From contig NW_020289975.1 in assembly GCF_003144245.1 (NCBI RefSeq), forward strand, positions 2,003,496 through 2,067,495: a stretch of DNA of 64,000 bases, given 5' to 3'. This DNA comes from Jaminaea rosea (lineage: Eukaryota > Basidiomycota > Exobasidiomycetes > Microstromatales). The notes under the pieces were generated by a model. The model did no database searches. It had not been told where the DNA came from and saw nothing but the letters and a program-made list of their open reading frames with translations. Made by a program: the position numbers and the translations under genes. Below, piece by piece: positions 12,346 through 22,511 of this stretch; positions within the stretch are counted from its first letter, which is position 1; each line of letters begins with the position of its first letter.

Positions 12346-15300
12346 ATGGCCGCATCGGGCCCCGTGATGCCCACTAGCGCCACCAGTAGGTCGTCCAAGG
12401 CGGCGGCAGGCGGCCACGGCAACGGCATTGGCAGCACCAGTGGCGCGGGCTTATGGCTGGCGAGTGGAGACCCTACTGCTGGGCAGCCTTTAGCCAAGGC
12501 AGAGCAGACCAAGTCAGCAACCTCTGGGTCAACCTCTACCACGTCGCCCCCGCGTCGAACGTACCACATTCAGGCAGATGCTGCGACCGTCAGCGCACAC
12601 GCGAGTGGACTTGGAGCCGCAGAATGGGATCTTCTCTCACGAGGCCTCGGGCGCATGGCGAGCAGCAACGATGCGTCCTCGTCCAAGGATAGCGACCCCG
12701 TAGACCTCGACTTGAGCTTCGACTTTGTCAGCCAGCTCGAGTCGTCAAGGAGATACCGCCCCGACATTGGGTCGTCTTCGTCATCGTCATTGACCGCACA
12801 GCCCACCTCGTCTGCCAGGCCCCGCGGCATGTCCGACTCCATCTCTGCCTCTCGCAGGAAACCTCCTAAACCACTGTCTTTGCTCAAAAAGGCTTCCCAG
12901 GCTACCTTCAAGACGCTGTCTAGCAACGGCGATGACGAAGATGGTGAACTCGCGAGCTCCTCTACGCTGCCCATCGAGCCTCTCAGCGCTTCACGCCGTG
13001 GCATCGACTCAGCCCTCTCGCCGCCAGCCACTGCGAATACTTTCGGCCGTCCGAGATCGCGGACGTTGAGCAATACGCTTCCTCCGGCCAGCCAACCCCC
13101 GACAACACCCTTGCCGCCCATACCCTCGCCGACCACCGTCGATTCCCCTTCTTCTACCAGCCTGGACCTGGTAAAACAGCAAAGGAACAAGCGTGCGGAA
13201 GAGCAACTGAGGGAGAGGATGCAGAGAGATAGCTACATGCGCCAGCCCATCTCACCATCAGCTCAGCCGCCTCTGATGACTCCAGCCATGCCATCGTTTA
13301 ACATTGTCGAACCGCCTCAAGCGCCGCGGAAGGCGTCCGCCTCCTCGAGCAGAAGCAGAGAAGACGTCGCTGAAAACTCCGAAGAGCTGACATGCTCCAA
13401 CGCGCTTAGGCTCGAAGGGGTTGCACCCATCTCTCCGACGCCCTACGGAGCAGAGGCCTCTGCGATCGAACTCGATGATTCACCCACTGTCGAGCAGGCT
13501 ACCGGACCCAAATCAACGCAGCTCAACTCCAGCCCGATGACAGACGCTGGCAGTACCCCTGGCACCATCTTCTCGTCCCTCTTTGACGGTCGTAGCGCTG
13601 GGCCGGGCAGCGAGATCTCTCGCGGCACATCAGTCGCAGAGGAGCGTCGATCTACTGGGATGAAGCTGCTCGAGCACGGTGGCGGCGTGCCCATGTCACG
13701 CGGCAATACCGCTCCCGTTGATCAGGCCATTGACGAGGTAGACGAGGAGACGACGGCCGAGATGAAGAAACGTCATCCCGTCAATCAGGGACTGAGTCGC
13801 AGCGAGACGGCAGACTGGATCCGCTCACAGAGTGTGGCGCTGCACTCCGAGCCCCGCGAGAGGCAGGGGACGGCAACTAGCTACGAGACGGCTTCTTCGG
13901 CTGCGGAAGTTCAGCAAATGGTCTTGAGCACCAGCTCCAGCTCCAGCCAGGAAAACAAAGTCTCTGCCCCTTTCCTGCCTCGTCTGCCGGAGAGCACCCT
14001 CACAAGGAAGGGACCATGGCCCAAGAGCCCTCTGCTCCTCCAACACCCAGCGCTGGCTGACAGTGAATCAGTGTCACCAGTTGACGAAGGCTTGCAGCAG
14101 TCCGAGAGCGGTATTGGTCTGGGGCTCTTCTTCAGCGAGCAAGAGGTAGCGCAGGGCGACAGGAAGCTAGATAGCGTCCCCACCGTTGGCGAGGCTCGAC
14201 GCGAGAGTGGTACACTTGACCCGCTGCCAAGCGTAGCAGAGCAAGAGCAGCCGTCCGTCGCGGTTCACCACGTGCAACTCGCTGCTGAGAATGCCACCTT
14301 CGCGCAGAAGCAGGTCTTGCCGTCCGGAAGCATCTCATCAAGCATCGATGGGTTCGCGTGCAATGTCACACCGTCGCTGCCTCAAGGACTGTCGCAGCAA
14401 GCGGCCGAGGCGAGCTCGTCTTCTCGCTTTGGCTCCAAGCTCTGGAAAGTCGTCGTTGAAGGCCAAGGCAAGGACCGCAAGTCATCTTTGTCCATGGCTG
14501 AGACGCCTCTGACACCACCGATCCGCCAGCTGACTCTGGTCAAGCGCAATGAGGCCGAGGTCTTCCGCAGCCAGAGGGCATCGTCCGCTCGTCGTCAAAG
14601 CATGGACCTCAGCAAGCTGGCCGCGGCGAAAGCGGCCGTCGATGCCCATTTGGAGACTGTACGAGCGCCTTCCACTGCTCCTATCCCTGATGCTCCGACT
14701 TTCCCTACCACGGCAGCAGTTCCCGTGGCCTTTGAGAAGAGTCGCCGCTCCGCCAAGCACGTTCGTCGAGTTTCACGCCTTCAATACATTACCGACAACC
14801 GCAAGGAGGTCCGCCTCGACATCCCCGGCTCTGAAGACGATCAGCTCGCCGAGCTTAAGTCACCACGACCAGCGCCAAGCCCATCCGGCGAGACGCCCGA
14901 CATGCTCTACGGTAATGCACGGTCTCGCCACTCCTGGGGGCTGCTTCCTCACGCGAGAGCCGCAGCGACGCCCGTCGAGCAGCAGCAAGGAGGTCCGCGG
15001 GTCTCTTCGCCCGTGTCACCTCTACTGGACTTCTACGATGATGGAAGGGGTTTGCGAGCCACGCAAGAGCGTGCTGAACTTCTGGAGAAGACGAGCACGA
15101 ATCCTTCGCACCGCACCACAGCCAGCCTTGATGGTGATCACGCTGCATCTCTCCTGCGCAGGCGCTCTGGCCTCGAACGCCCCTCGATGACCTCTCCTTC
15201 GCCAACGGCCGTCATCCGACCGTTCTCCCTGCGTAGCGGCATCAACAAGCGCGCCAGCTTACAAGCAGAGATTGCATCTCGAGACGGCGTCAAGCTAGCG

Positions 15301-16494
15301 CAAGTTGAAGAAGAGGAGCATGAGATGAGCCTCCGTAGACTGCGCAACATGGGTGACCAGCTGCCGGAGCAAGAGAACGCGACGAGGATGAGCGTCTTCG
15401 TGCCGCTCACCACGCTGCAGGCTCACTTACGCAACAAACGCATTGCCAATCTACAAGCTCGCGCTGGCATTGAGCCCACGATGAGGAAGAACGTCCGCAC
15501 GGCCGCGCACGAGCCTCGCCCGATGATCGTAGCTGGTTCCAACTTGCAATACTCGGCAGGGAAGCTCCTCGATGTCGACCAGCCTGCTCGCGCCCTCTTC
15601 TTTGCTGGCTTCCTCTGCATGCCCTGGCTTTGGCTCATAGGAGGCTGGTGGCTGGCAAAGGACGGTTCCATGCTCACGCCTGGCGCAGAACGTGTTGAAT
15701 TTTGGCGTCATCAGCCTAGCATGGAGGCAGCACAGAAGAAGGCGCATGAGCAAGAGAAGTCGCCCCCGACCAAAGACGAGGAGCGCTTCGCTCGCGTGCC
15801 TTCGCCTGAGCCTGAGCTCATCGAAGCAGGTCCCGCGGCAGCTACGAGCGGCACCTTCTCTTATCTTTCTCTTCAATCCGCGCGAAGCCAACCAACGCAT
15901 GATACGCATCGCTCTCACCCTCACCCACCTCGGGTCCTTCTGCAGGGAGACCCGGCCAAGCTGCCGAAAAAGGGTCGTCGCTCCGTCCGCGGTGCCTTAC
16001 AGCCTAACCCGGAGGTGGCCCTCTTTCAGTCTCCGGTCCGCACGTCGGCCATTCCTACTAATGCCTACGCATCCAGCGTCGAAGACCTAGCAAGCACCGT
16101 TGGGCGCAGCACCCGTCGTCCCTTTGCCTCTTCGAGACTGGCCTCCGACCTCGAACTCGAGGACAGCGAACAAGACGACTCGGGCGTCGAACTCTCTCAT
16201 TTTGAGGACAGCCGTCATGAGCCCAACGAAGCTGAGGAAGAGCCTCCCATTGCCGCCACTCCCAAGCATTCCTCCCTCTACCTCTCCAGCCAGCGACGCG
16301 CAGTCTACCGCGGCTCCATGCTCTTCGACGTCGTCGACGGGTCGGTGCTTCAAGCCAACGAGACGAACTTCATGCAGCGCATAACAGCGACGGAGAAGTA
16401 CGTTCTGATGAACCGCTTCATGGCCGTCGTTGCCACCCTCAGCGCCTTTGCTGGCATGGGCATCGCACTCAATGCCGTCGCGACGGGTTTTTGA
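12346..16494 (+). CDS. Large Ser-rich membrane protein with two C-terminal hydrophobic segments
   Basis: Single-exon frame of 1382 residues starting at the first ATG after the pyrimidine-rich leader. The first ~1050 residues are low complexity (Ser, Pro, Ala, Glu) and predicted disordered. A conserved-looking block precedes a hydrophobic segment at about 1079-1105 with WLWLIGGWWL, which is rich in Trp. A ~250-residue hydrophilic, acidic segment follows, and then a second hydrophobic segment at the extreme C-terminus (about 1357-1382, MNRFMAVVATLSAF onward). This looks like a two-pass membrane protein with a long cytoplasmic tail. I recall unnamed fungal Ser-rich proteins with a similar paired 'WLIGGW ... 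NR' architecture, but I cannot name the family. Function unknown. The small ORF behind it begins only 83 bp after its stop. Confidence 0.75.
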   Translation: MAASGPVMPTSATSRSSKAAAGGHGNGIGSTSGAGLWLASGDPTAGQPLAKAEQTKSATSGSTSTTSPPRRTYHIQADAATVSAHASGLGAAEWDLLSRGLGRMASSNDASSSKDSDPVDLDLSFDFVSQLESSRRYRPDIGSSSSSSLTAQPTSSARPRGMSDSISASRRKPPKPLSLLKKASQATFKTLSSNGDDEDGELASSSTLPIEPLSASRRGIDSALSPPATANTFGRPRSRTLSNTLPPASQPPTTPLPPIPSPTTVDSPSSTSLDLVKQQRNKRAEEQLRERMQRDSYMRQPISPSAQPPLMTPAMPSFNIVEPPQAPRKASASSSRSREDVAENSEELTCSNALRLEGVAPISPTPYGAEASAIELDDSPTVEQATGPKSTQLNSSPMTDAGSTPGTIFSSLFDGRSAGPGSEISRGTSVAEERRSTGMKLLEHGGGVPMSRGNTAPVDQAIDEVDEETTAEMKKRHPVNQGLSRSETADWIRSQSVALHSEPRERQGTATSYETASSAAEVQQMVLSTSSSSSQENKVSAPFLPRLPESTLTRKGPWPKSPLLLQHPALADSESVSPVDEGLQQSESGIGLGLFFSEQEVAQGDRKLDSVPTVGEARRESGTLDPLPSVAEQEQPSVAVHHVQLAAENATFAQKQVLPSGSISSSIDGFACNVTPSLPQGLSQQAAEASSSSRFGSKLWKVVVEGQGKDRKSSLSMAETPLTPPIRQLTLVKRNEAEVFRSQRASSARRQSMDLSKLAAAKAAVDAHLETVRAPSTAPIPDAPTFPTTAAVPVAFEKSRRSAKHVRRVSRLQYITDNRKEVRLDIPGSEDDQLAELKSPRPAPSPSGETPDMLYGNARSRHSWGLLPHARAAATPVEQQQGGPRVSSPVSPLLDFYDDGRGLRATQERAELLEKTSTNPSHRTTASLDGDHAASLLRRRSGLERPSMTSPSPTAVIRPFSLRSGINKRASLQAEIASRDGVKLAQVEEEEHEMSLRRLRNMGDQLPEQENATRMSVFVPLTTLQAHLRNKRIANLQARAGIEPTMRKNVRTAAHEPRPMIVAGSNLQYSAGKLLDVDQPARALFFAGFLCMPWLWLIGGWWLAKDGSMLTPGAERVEFWRHQPSMEAAQKKAHEQEKSPPTKDEERFARVPSPEPELIEAGPAAATSGTFSYLSLQSARSQPTHDTHRSHPHPPRVLLQGDPAKLPKKGRRSVRGALQPNPEVALFQSPVRTSAIPTNAYASSVEDLASTVGRSTRRPFASSRLASDLELEDSEQDDSGVELSHFEDSRHEPNEAEEEPPIAATPKHSSLYLSSQRRAVYRGSMLFDVVDGSVLQANETNFMQRITATEKYVLMNRFMAVVATLSAFAGMGIALNAVATGF

Positions 16495-16577
16495 GGCGCC
16501 TGCGACAGATCATCTTGCCAAGTCGATATATTCCTGTTCAAGCCGAGAACAATGCCGCCGATACCTCTACTGCTGCC

Positions 16578-16973
16578 ATGCCTGTGGAAACGGATATTAC
16601 CCACATCGCCACACCCAATTTCGACCTTCTGCTCTCCTCGCTACCTCGCCCGAAGCGCTTGCTTTCAATGCGCAACCGATCAGCATGGAACGACTTCTTT
16701 CGTCGATTCAACACGGTCATTGCTGCCGATAGACGGATGTTACTCGAGGCGGGGAGGCAGACGGCCCTCGCGCTCGCTGCGGCCTCGTCATCATCTCCAC
16801 GCAACACCCCATCGAAGCGACGCTTGAGGCCTCTGCTGCTATCGCCGAGCCGAAGAGATCTCTACGCAAGTACGGGATCGGGCGACAAGAGCGACGACTC
16901 GCAGATGAGCAGCTCACCGAGTGGGTCCTTGGATCGGGCGATCACGTCCAACTTTTTCTTCAATCCGTGGTAG
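16578..16973 (+). CDS. Hypothetical small protein, 131 residues, close behind upstream stop
   Basis: The ATG at 16578 opens 131 codons. The N-terminal half is balanced and looks folded (LLLSSLPRPKRLL, then SAWNDFFRRFNTVIAADRR, an amphipathic aromatic/basic stretch). The tail is Ser-rich and ends in NFFFNPW. The frame starts 83 bp after the stop of the large Ser-rich gene, too close for a separate promoter of usual length. It may be translated from the same transcript, be an alternative 3' exon of that gene, or start from a promoter inside it. The frame has a codon pattern like its neighbours. No family recognised. Confidence 0.45.
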   Translation: MPVETDITHIATPNFDLLLSSLPRPKRLLSMRNRSAWNDFFRRFNTVIAADRRMLLEAGRQTALALAAASSSSPRNTPSKRRLRPLLLSPSRRDLYASTGSGDKSDDSQMSSSPSGSLDRAITSNFFFNPW

Positions 16974-17570
16974 CAAGCAAAGGAACGACGGTGCAGCGCT
17001 AGCCGGCCTGGCTGGACTGTTTCATCTATCTCTTCGACTTGGCAAGACAACAGGCCAAGATCTGGCTCGTGGGCTGCCTTCATCTTCCCGCTGTCCCTTC
17101 CCCTTCGTGTTCATTCATCCCACCCACTCTTCGCTACGATCTTTTGGACGCGCCGCTCATACCATCTCGACCGTCGTCGAGCCAACCCGGTGCGCTCTTT
17201 CTCCCTCTCGGGCCCCCTTCTTGTAATCTTACTGCGCTACGCTACTGCCCACGTCCATCTCAGCTGTCCCATCTACTAATGCGAGTCCATCTCCGCTCTT
17301 TTCATTCCCGGTTGATGTGACAGCGCCGTGCCTTGGTCGCTGCCGGTCCTACACTCTGCATGTTGCTCGATACTCTTTGCCGTCGTGCGGTCCGTCCCTG
17401 CTTCTGCCCTGAAAAGGGGCATGGGGGATAGGATCTCCACGATGGAAGCTTGGCAGGGCTCAATATTGGGTCCTTAAAGGGCTGAATGTACTGCGCAGCC
17501 GTTGTCACCTCTGCCTCTGATCACCACCGCCATCATCGTCTCTTGCTCCTGCGGCACCGCCTCATCAGCA
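16974..17570. other. Intergenic leader of the giant disordered protein gene
   Basis: About 600 bases with C/T-rich stretches (17090-17300) and no supported coding frame. It probably contains the promoter and leader of the gene starting at 17571. Nothing else recognised. Confidence 0.35.
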
Positions 17571-20500
17571 ATGCCAGTCATGACCTCTCCTGTTGCTTTT
17601 GAGGAGCCCGAAAATGAGCATCTCTTCTTGATGACTGGTGATTGCGCTGGTGACAAGGAGCATGCGCAAGCTGTGGTGGAGCATACTCGCCGCTGCTCTG
17701 TGTCGCAATCACGTCTGCCGCTCGTGATCGACGACTACGCGACCAGACCCTGTGACCCAGAATGCACGGATGGAAACGACACGGCACGTTCAGCAAAGCT
17801 ACTTTTGGTCCAGCCTGGATCTCCGGCCTCGCTGCCAGCCACGGCCCAAACGACGGCCCGCCATCGCAGGCACATCCGTACCGACAGCGACGACGACGCA
17901 GACGATGCTGAAGCAGCTAGTGTTTGTGTGCAATGTCGCAGCAGTGGGTGTGAAAGGGCGCCTTTGCTGCTCTGCCCAGGCTGCACTAAGGGGCTTGAGC
18001 AGCGCCAAGAAGCCAAAGTCGACGACGGGCTCGCAGGGGGCTCAGCAAGCGGGGAGGAGGCGGCGGAGGCGGAGACGGCGTGCGGAGCGAAATCGACCGA
18101 GGCTAACACCGGGGCGGCGGGGGCTCAGCTTGTGGCTGCTCTCAAGGCTGCGACGAGCACTGCCTCGCTTCTTGGGCGTGCAGCTCGAGGTGCAGCTAAA
18201 GTAGCATCAGCCACCAAGTCGACGACGAGCATGAGCCGGACCTTGACCTCAAAGTCGCCATCGCCAACGACATCAACTTCATATTGGGCTCAACTTGACG
18301 ACCAACTGGCTCAAGAGCAGCATTGCTCACAGCACAGTAGGCCATCGATTTCCTCTTTCACTCCCTCTAGCCTGTCGATATCTACCTCGCTCCCCAAACC
18401 CTCCTCGTCGTCGACCGACAGCGACGTCTTTGACAGCGGCGGCGGCGGTGATTGGTCTATCCTTTCATCACCGCTCAATCTTGGCAGTCCAGTCCACTCA
18501 TCGTCACCAGCTTCACAGTACGAGGAGCAACAGACCTTTTGTCCGGCGAAAGTCTCGACCAGCGAGCGACAAGTCCGACCGAGGAGAAGGGCAAGCAACT
18601 CATCCACATTCACAGAGAGCATCCGAGAGACTCTATCCCGATCCTACTCGACCCCTACCAAGAGGATTCGCACCCTCTCACCTCTTGGTGGCCTCTCCCG
18701 TAGTTCGACTTTCCTCTCCCTTAGCTCGTTGCCATCGTCGCCAACCGCGAGCAGGCCATCTACTGCCGCGCCCACTGCTCTCCACGCCAAGCTCTTCTTC
18801 TCTAGAAAGCGCAAGGCGGATGCGTCTGTGACAGCAAGCGACAGCGTCGACGACCGCCCATCCACATTGAGCGCTTCACCGTCAATGTCGGCCTCAGTCA
18901 CCTCGTCCCTCCCAAATTACGACTCTCCACAAGCAGGTCCATCAAAGGCACGCTCCCTTCGCGATGCTCGTCCCAGCAGCAGGTCAGGGTCGGCAGCCAC
19001 CCTTGGAGGGGCTCCTTCAGCGGGGTTGGCAGCCTCATTGCGCGCCTCCATTGCCCCACTGGCCGGAGTAGGCCTCCCTTCTGCGGCTACGCACGACGAT
19101 GCCGCTCTCGGGAGGGAGTCTTCACCTCGAGGGCTGCGTCCTGTGCAAGCTCCGCCTTCTTCAATTCTGTTAAATTCGAGGAGAACTTCGGCAGTGTCTC
19201 TTGGCGAAAATGAATCGACGAACAAACCAGCAGTCCCTGGCATAGCATCATCAGCAGCATCTTTTACGAGCGTAGCAACCCAGGCGCCCGCACCAGTCGT
19301 CACACATATCCCCGCCGTACCCTCAGAGAAGGAGCTTCAGAGGCAAAAGGAGCGCAAAGAGAGGGAGCGAGCAAGGGAGAGGGAAGAAAAGGATCGCAGA
19401 GAGCGAGAGTCAAGAGAAGCAGAGCTGGCTCATCAGCTGCAAGACAAGGAGGGAAAGCTGTGGGGGATTCCAAAGAAGGCCTTCTATCTCGGCCTCGGCT
19501 CCGTTCCTGGTTCACTCAACTTCAATGCACAAATGGCCATGATGGCAGGGTGGGGCAGTGGCAGCGGAGGCCCGAGCGACTTTCTCAATGCTCCGCAGCG
19601 TCGGCCATCAATGCGCAACTCCAAGAAGCGACGCAAGAGTTCTGAATCTAACGTCCAGGCACGGACGCAGAGTCCGGAGCAAAAGAAGCATGGAGAGCAC
19701 AATCGTAGCGAGACTGTGGAGGAAGAGGAGGAGAAGCTCGATGCAGAGGAACTCGCTGCCCTGAATGCCATCATCAATACGCGAAGGAGTATGGCTGCAG
19801 CTCAAGCACTGGCTAGTGGCCAAGTCAAGTTGCCTGCGCCCAAGAGGCGAGCACGGCCGCCTCTCGAAGGCAGACATAGCAGCAGGAATAGCACAACCAA
19901 GAGCCCAGAAGACACTCCACCTAATGCGGATGGCGATCCTGCAGGCGCGCCTTCTCTCGTCAGCAAAGACTCATCTACAAGTGTCCAGCAAAGCGAAGGC
20001 AGCGGAGTGGCCGAGAGCTCTCGTGTCGGCGGCGAAGGCTCCGATGGCGGGCCCAAGATTCGCTTCGCTCCCCTGCCAAAGCCCAGCCCCGTCGACGAGG
20101 ATCCCTTTGAGGCCACAATGCGCGGCGAGGCGCTTTCAGACCAAGACGATGATGCCACCCTCCATCGACGAGGCTCTGGATCCGACTTCTTTGGCAAGCG
20201 CAAATCGCGAGAGAGTCTGGACAGCGAAAGCATGGCACTTGACAGTGACGATGGCGGCGGCATGCAAGAGTATTCGGACGAGGAAGATGAGGACATGAAC
20301 GATGAGGATATGGAGAGGTGGAGAAGTCGGATGCGCCAGGCGAAGGGCAAGTGGTACCTCATGGGTCTGCCCTCTGAGGCATTCAAGTCTTCCGAATACT
20401 ATCGCACATGGAAGCGGTGGAGTCAGGAGGCTATGATGGGTGGCAATGTCAAGCCTACGGTCACCTCACCAGCCAGCGACGATGGACACAGTACAAGGCG

Positions 20501-22511
20501 ACCCTCGCTCAGCAAGAGGCTAAGTGCCGAGGCTCCCTCAAGCCTAGCCAGTAGCTTAGAGTCCGAGCCACCGTCCGGCTCCCTTTCACAGCTGGTCGCA
20601 TCTGAGCTCAGCGCGGAGCCACAGAGTCGTGGTCGGAGGCGCGGGAGGAGCCGCAAGAATAGTCGCGCCGGCAGACCTGCGAGTGCCCGGTCGGCATCGC
20701 TGTCCGGTGACGAGGAGGAGCGCAGCCGTCGTCGTCAGCTCATCATGTCCGTGCGACCAGGAGGAACTGGCATGGTCACACTGCCCGATGGCACAAGGGT
20801 CAAGGCTCGCAGAGTTGGCGACGACGATGCCGATGCCGAGGACGGGCCGTGGGAGGATTGGGGCTTTGCTGGCCTGGTCGCCCGAGGTCAAAAGGATGCG
20901 GCGGTAAATGAAGACGGTGCGGAAGATGGAGAAGAGGGGCAGGGAGATGGTGATGTTTCTCCGAAGAGCACGGGCAAAGCGGACGATACGGATCGCGTTG
21001 CAGAGCCAGCGTCTATTTCAGCACAGGCCGACGAGCAGAAGGAAGCTACGCCATCGGGCACCGGCTCTGGCTTCTCGACGAGTCGAGCAGAGGAAGTACG
21101 ACGTCGTCACGAGGCTGAGGTAGCTGCTCTTGGCGCCGAAGTCCTCGCGGCTCACCGTCGTAAGCTCACGGCTGCCAATGCGCCCTCCCCGACATCGTCG
21201 ACGACGACGCCGATCACGGCCATCGCTGCAGCCAACGCTACCGCCGATGCCTCTGATCTTCCTACGACGCCAGCAGGAGATGGCCTGGGTCGCATTGGTT
21301 CGCGCACCGAGAGTCAACATTCGACCGGCTCGCCAATCGGTAGACAGCAGCGTTCATCATCGCAGACAAGGTCGATCCAGTCCAATTTTGCCCAACGCAG
21401 CCAGACGTCGCTGCACCTGCGCTCGTCATTCGACTTGCGCCACGGCGACCACCATCTTCTCTACTCGCCTGACACTTCGCTGCCCCGCAAGCCAGACGCA
21501 AAGGGTTACGCCGTCGTTCCTCTGCCTAGCGAGCTCGGCGTCCGTCCCTCTCGACCTCGTGAAGGAAGGGTCTGGGAGGACGATGACGATGATGATACTC
21601 CACCTTCCGATCACGCTGTAGATTTCAGCAGCGAGGACGACAACGATGCGAGGGAGACGTCTTCCTCTAGAAGGCAGAAGGCCGCCGGCGCACTCGAAGA
21701 CGAAGAAGAGGAGGACGACGAGCTCGACGCGGCCGAGATGGCCGAGGAGGAGCGTCGTCACGCCGTTCATTCGAAGCGTGCAACGACGAGCGCTGCTGGT
21801 CTCGAGAGGATGCACGTCCGTACACGCAGCGCGAGCGTAGCGCCTGCTGATCGACGAGCGAGGGCGGCCACTCTTCGCCGCCATCAGACATCGCTGCAGG
21901 ACGCAAATGCAGGCTCTGAGACGGCGAGCAAGATGACTTCATCCCTCACTCTCTCATCGTCAATCGATGAGCCCGTTGAAGCCATGCTGACGTGCGACAG
22001 TCCAACGAGCGATTCTCCTACTCGTCGCAGAGGTGCTTCAGTCTCCGAGCTGGAGGGCGACCTCAGCAAGCTCGTCCTCGACGGCTGTTCAACAGAGAGA
22101 AAGAGCAAGGCGATCGGCAAAGCGGCCTCATCGCCCTCTAGCAAGGAGACGAGGCAAGGGGTGCTTCGTCAAGCCAAGTCGTCTCCCACCATCCCCCGCC
22201 AGCGCAAAGGCGGTCCACATCGTCATCGCAGCAACCGTGGTCCCCTTTCCGGCCCACAACATCTCGTTGATGATGACGACCTTGACCTTTGGCCCTCGTC
22301 CGTAACTGCGGTGCTCGGCGTCGGGCCCAGCAAGCGGCCATCTGCGTCCGTACTGTCTGCTCAAGCTTCGAAAGCGAGGGCTTTACGAGAACAGAGGGAG
22401 AAGGAGCTCCGCCAAGCAGAAGCTGCCCGGTTGAAGAAGCAGGAAAAGGACGACGATGCTCTCGATTATGGTTGGCCGCCGACGTTGAAGGGGTCGCTGT
22501 ATGATCGATGA
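17571..22511 (+). CDS. Giant, mostly disordered protein with coiled coils and a repeated motif
   Basis: Single-exon frame; the first ATG is at 17571, giving 1646 residues. Near residues 118-138 sits a Cys cluster (Cys-x2-Cys, a fifth-spaced Cys, then Cys-x2-Cys) that could bind zinc. A charged coiled coil rich in Arg/Glu/Lys runs from about 585 to 625 and leads into KLWGIPKKAFYLGLG. A related segment, KWYLMGLPSEAFKSSEYY, occurs near 925 followed by WKRW. Both share a Lys-Trp-Gly-(Ile/Leu)-Pro-x2-Ala-Phe core. The rest is Ser/Ala/acidic low-complexity sequence with a final coiled coil at about 1597-1630 and a Trp-Pro-Pro-containing C-terminus. Architecture suggests a scaffold or nuclear adaptor, but I do not recognise the family and assign no function. 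Confidence 0.75.
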   Translation: MPVMTSPVAFEEPENEHLFLMTGDCAGDKEHAQAVVEHTRRCSVSQSRLPLVIDDYATRPCDPECTDGNDTARSAKLLLVQPGSPASLPATAQTTARHRRHIRTDSDDDADDAEAASVCVQCRSSGCERAPLLLCPGCTKGLEQRQEAKVDDGLAGGSASGEEAAEAETACGAKSTEANTGAAGAQLVAALKAATSTASLLGRAARGAAKVASATKSTTSMSRTLTSKSPSPTTSTSYWAQLDDQLAQEQHCSQHSRPSISSFTPSSLSISTSLPKPSSSSTDSDVFDSGGGGDWSILSSPLNLGSPVHSSSPASQYEEQQTFCPAKVSTSERQVRPRRRASNSSTFTESIRETLSRSYSTPTKRIRTLSPLGGLSRSSTFLSLSSLPSSPTASRPSTAAPTALHAKLFFSRKRKADASVTASDSVDDRPSTLSASPSMSASVTSSLPNYDSPQAGPSKARSLRDARPSSRSGSAATLGGAPSAGLAASLRASIAPLAGVGLPSAATHDDAALGRESSPRGLRPVQAPPSSILLNSRRTSAVSLGENESTNKPAVPGIASSAASFTSVATQAPAPVVTHIPAVPSEKELQRQKERKERERAREREEKDRRERESREAELAHQLQDKEGKLWGIPKKAFYLGLGSVPGSLNFNAQMAMMAGWGSGSGGPSDFLNAPQRRPSMRNSKKRRKSSESNVQARTQSPEQKKHGEHNRSETVEEEEEKLDAEELAALNAIINTRRSMAAAQALASGQVKLPAPKRRARPPLEGRHSSRNSTTKSPEDTPPNADGDPAGAPSLVSKDSSTSVQQSEGSGVAESSRVGGEGSDGGPKIRFAPLPKPSPVDEDPFEATMRGEALSDQDDDATLHRRGSGSDFFGKRKSRESLDSESMALDSDDGGGMQEYSDEEDEDMNDEDMERWRSRMRQAKGKWYLMGLPSEAFKSSEYYRTWKRWSQEAMMGGNVKPTVTSPASDDGHSTRRPSLSKRLSAEAPSSLASSLESEPPSGSLSQLVASELSAEPQSRGRRRGRSRKNSRAGRPASARSASLSGDEEERSRRRQLIMSVRPGGTGMVTLPDGTRVKARRVGDDDADAEDGPWEDWGFAGLVARGQKDAAVNEDGAEDGEEGQGDGDVSPKSTGKADDTDRVAEPASISAQADEQKEATPSGTGSGFSTSRAEEVRRRHEAEVAALGAEVLAAHRRKLTAANAPSPTSSTTTPITAIAAANATADASDLPTTPAGDGLGRIGSRTESQHSTGSPIGRQQRSSSQTRSIQSNFAQRSQTSLHLRSSFDLRHGDHHLLYSPDTSLPRKPDAKGYAVVPLPSELGVRPSRPREGRVWEDDDDDDTPPSDHAVDFSSEDDNDARETSSSRRQKAAGALEDEEEEDDELDAAEMAEEERRHAVHSKRATTSAAGLERMHVRTRSASVAPADRRARAATLRRHQTSLQDANAGSETASKMTSSLTLSSSIDEPVEAMLTCDSPTSDSPTRRRGASVSELEGDLSKLVLDGCSTERKSKAIGKAASSPSSKETRQGVLRQAKSSPTIPRQRKGGPHRHRSNRGPLSGPQHLVDDDDLDLWPSSVTAVLGVGPSKRPSASVLSAQASKARALREQREKELRQAEAARLKKQEKDDDALDYGWPPTLKGSLYDR

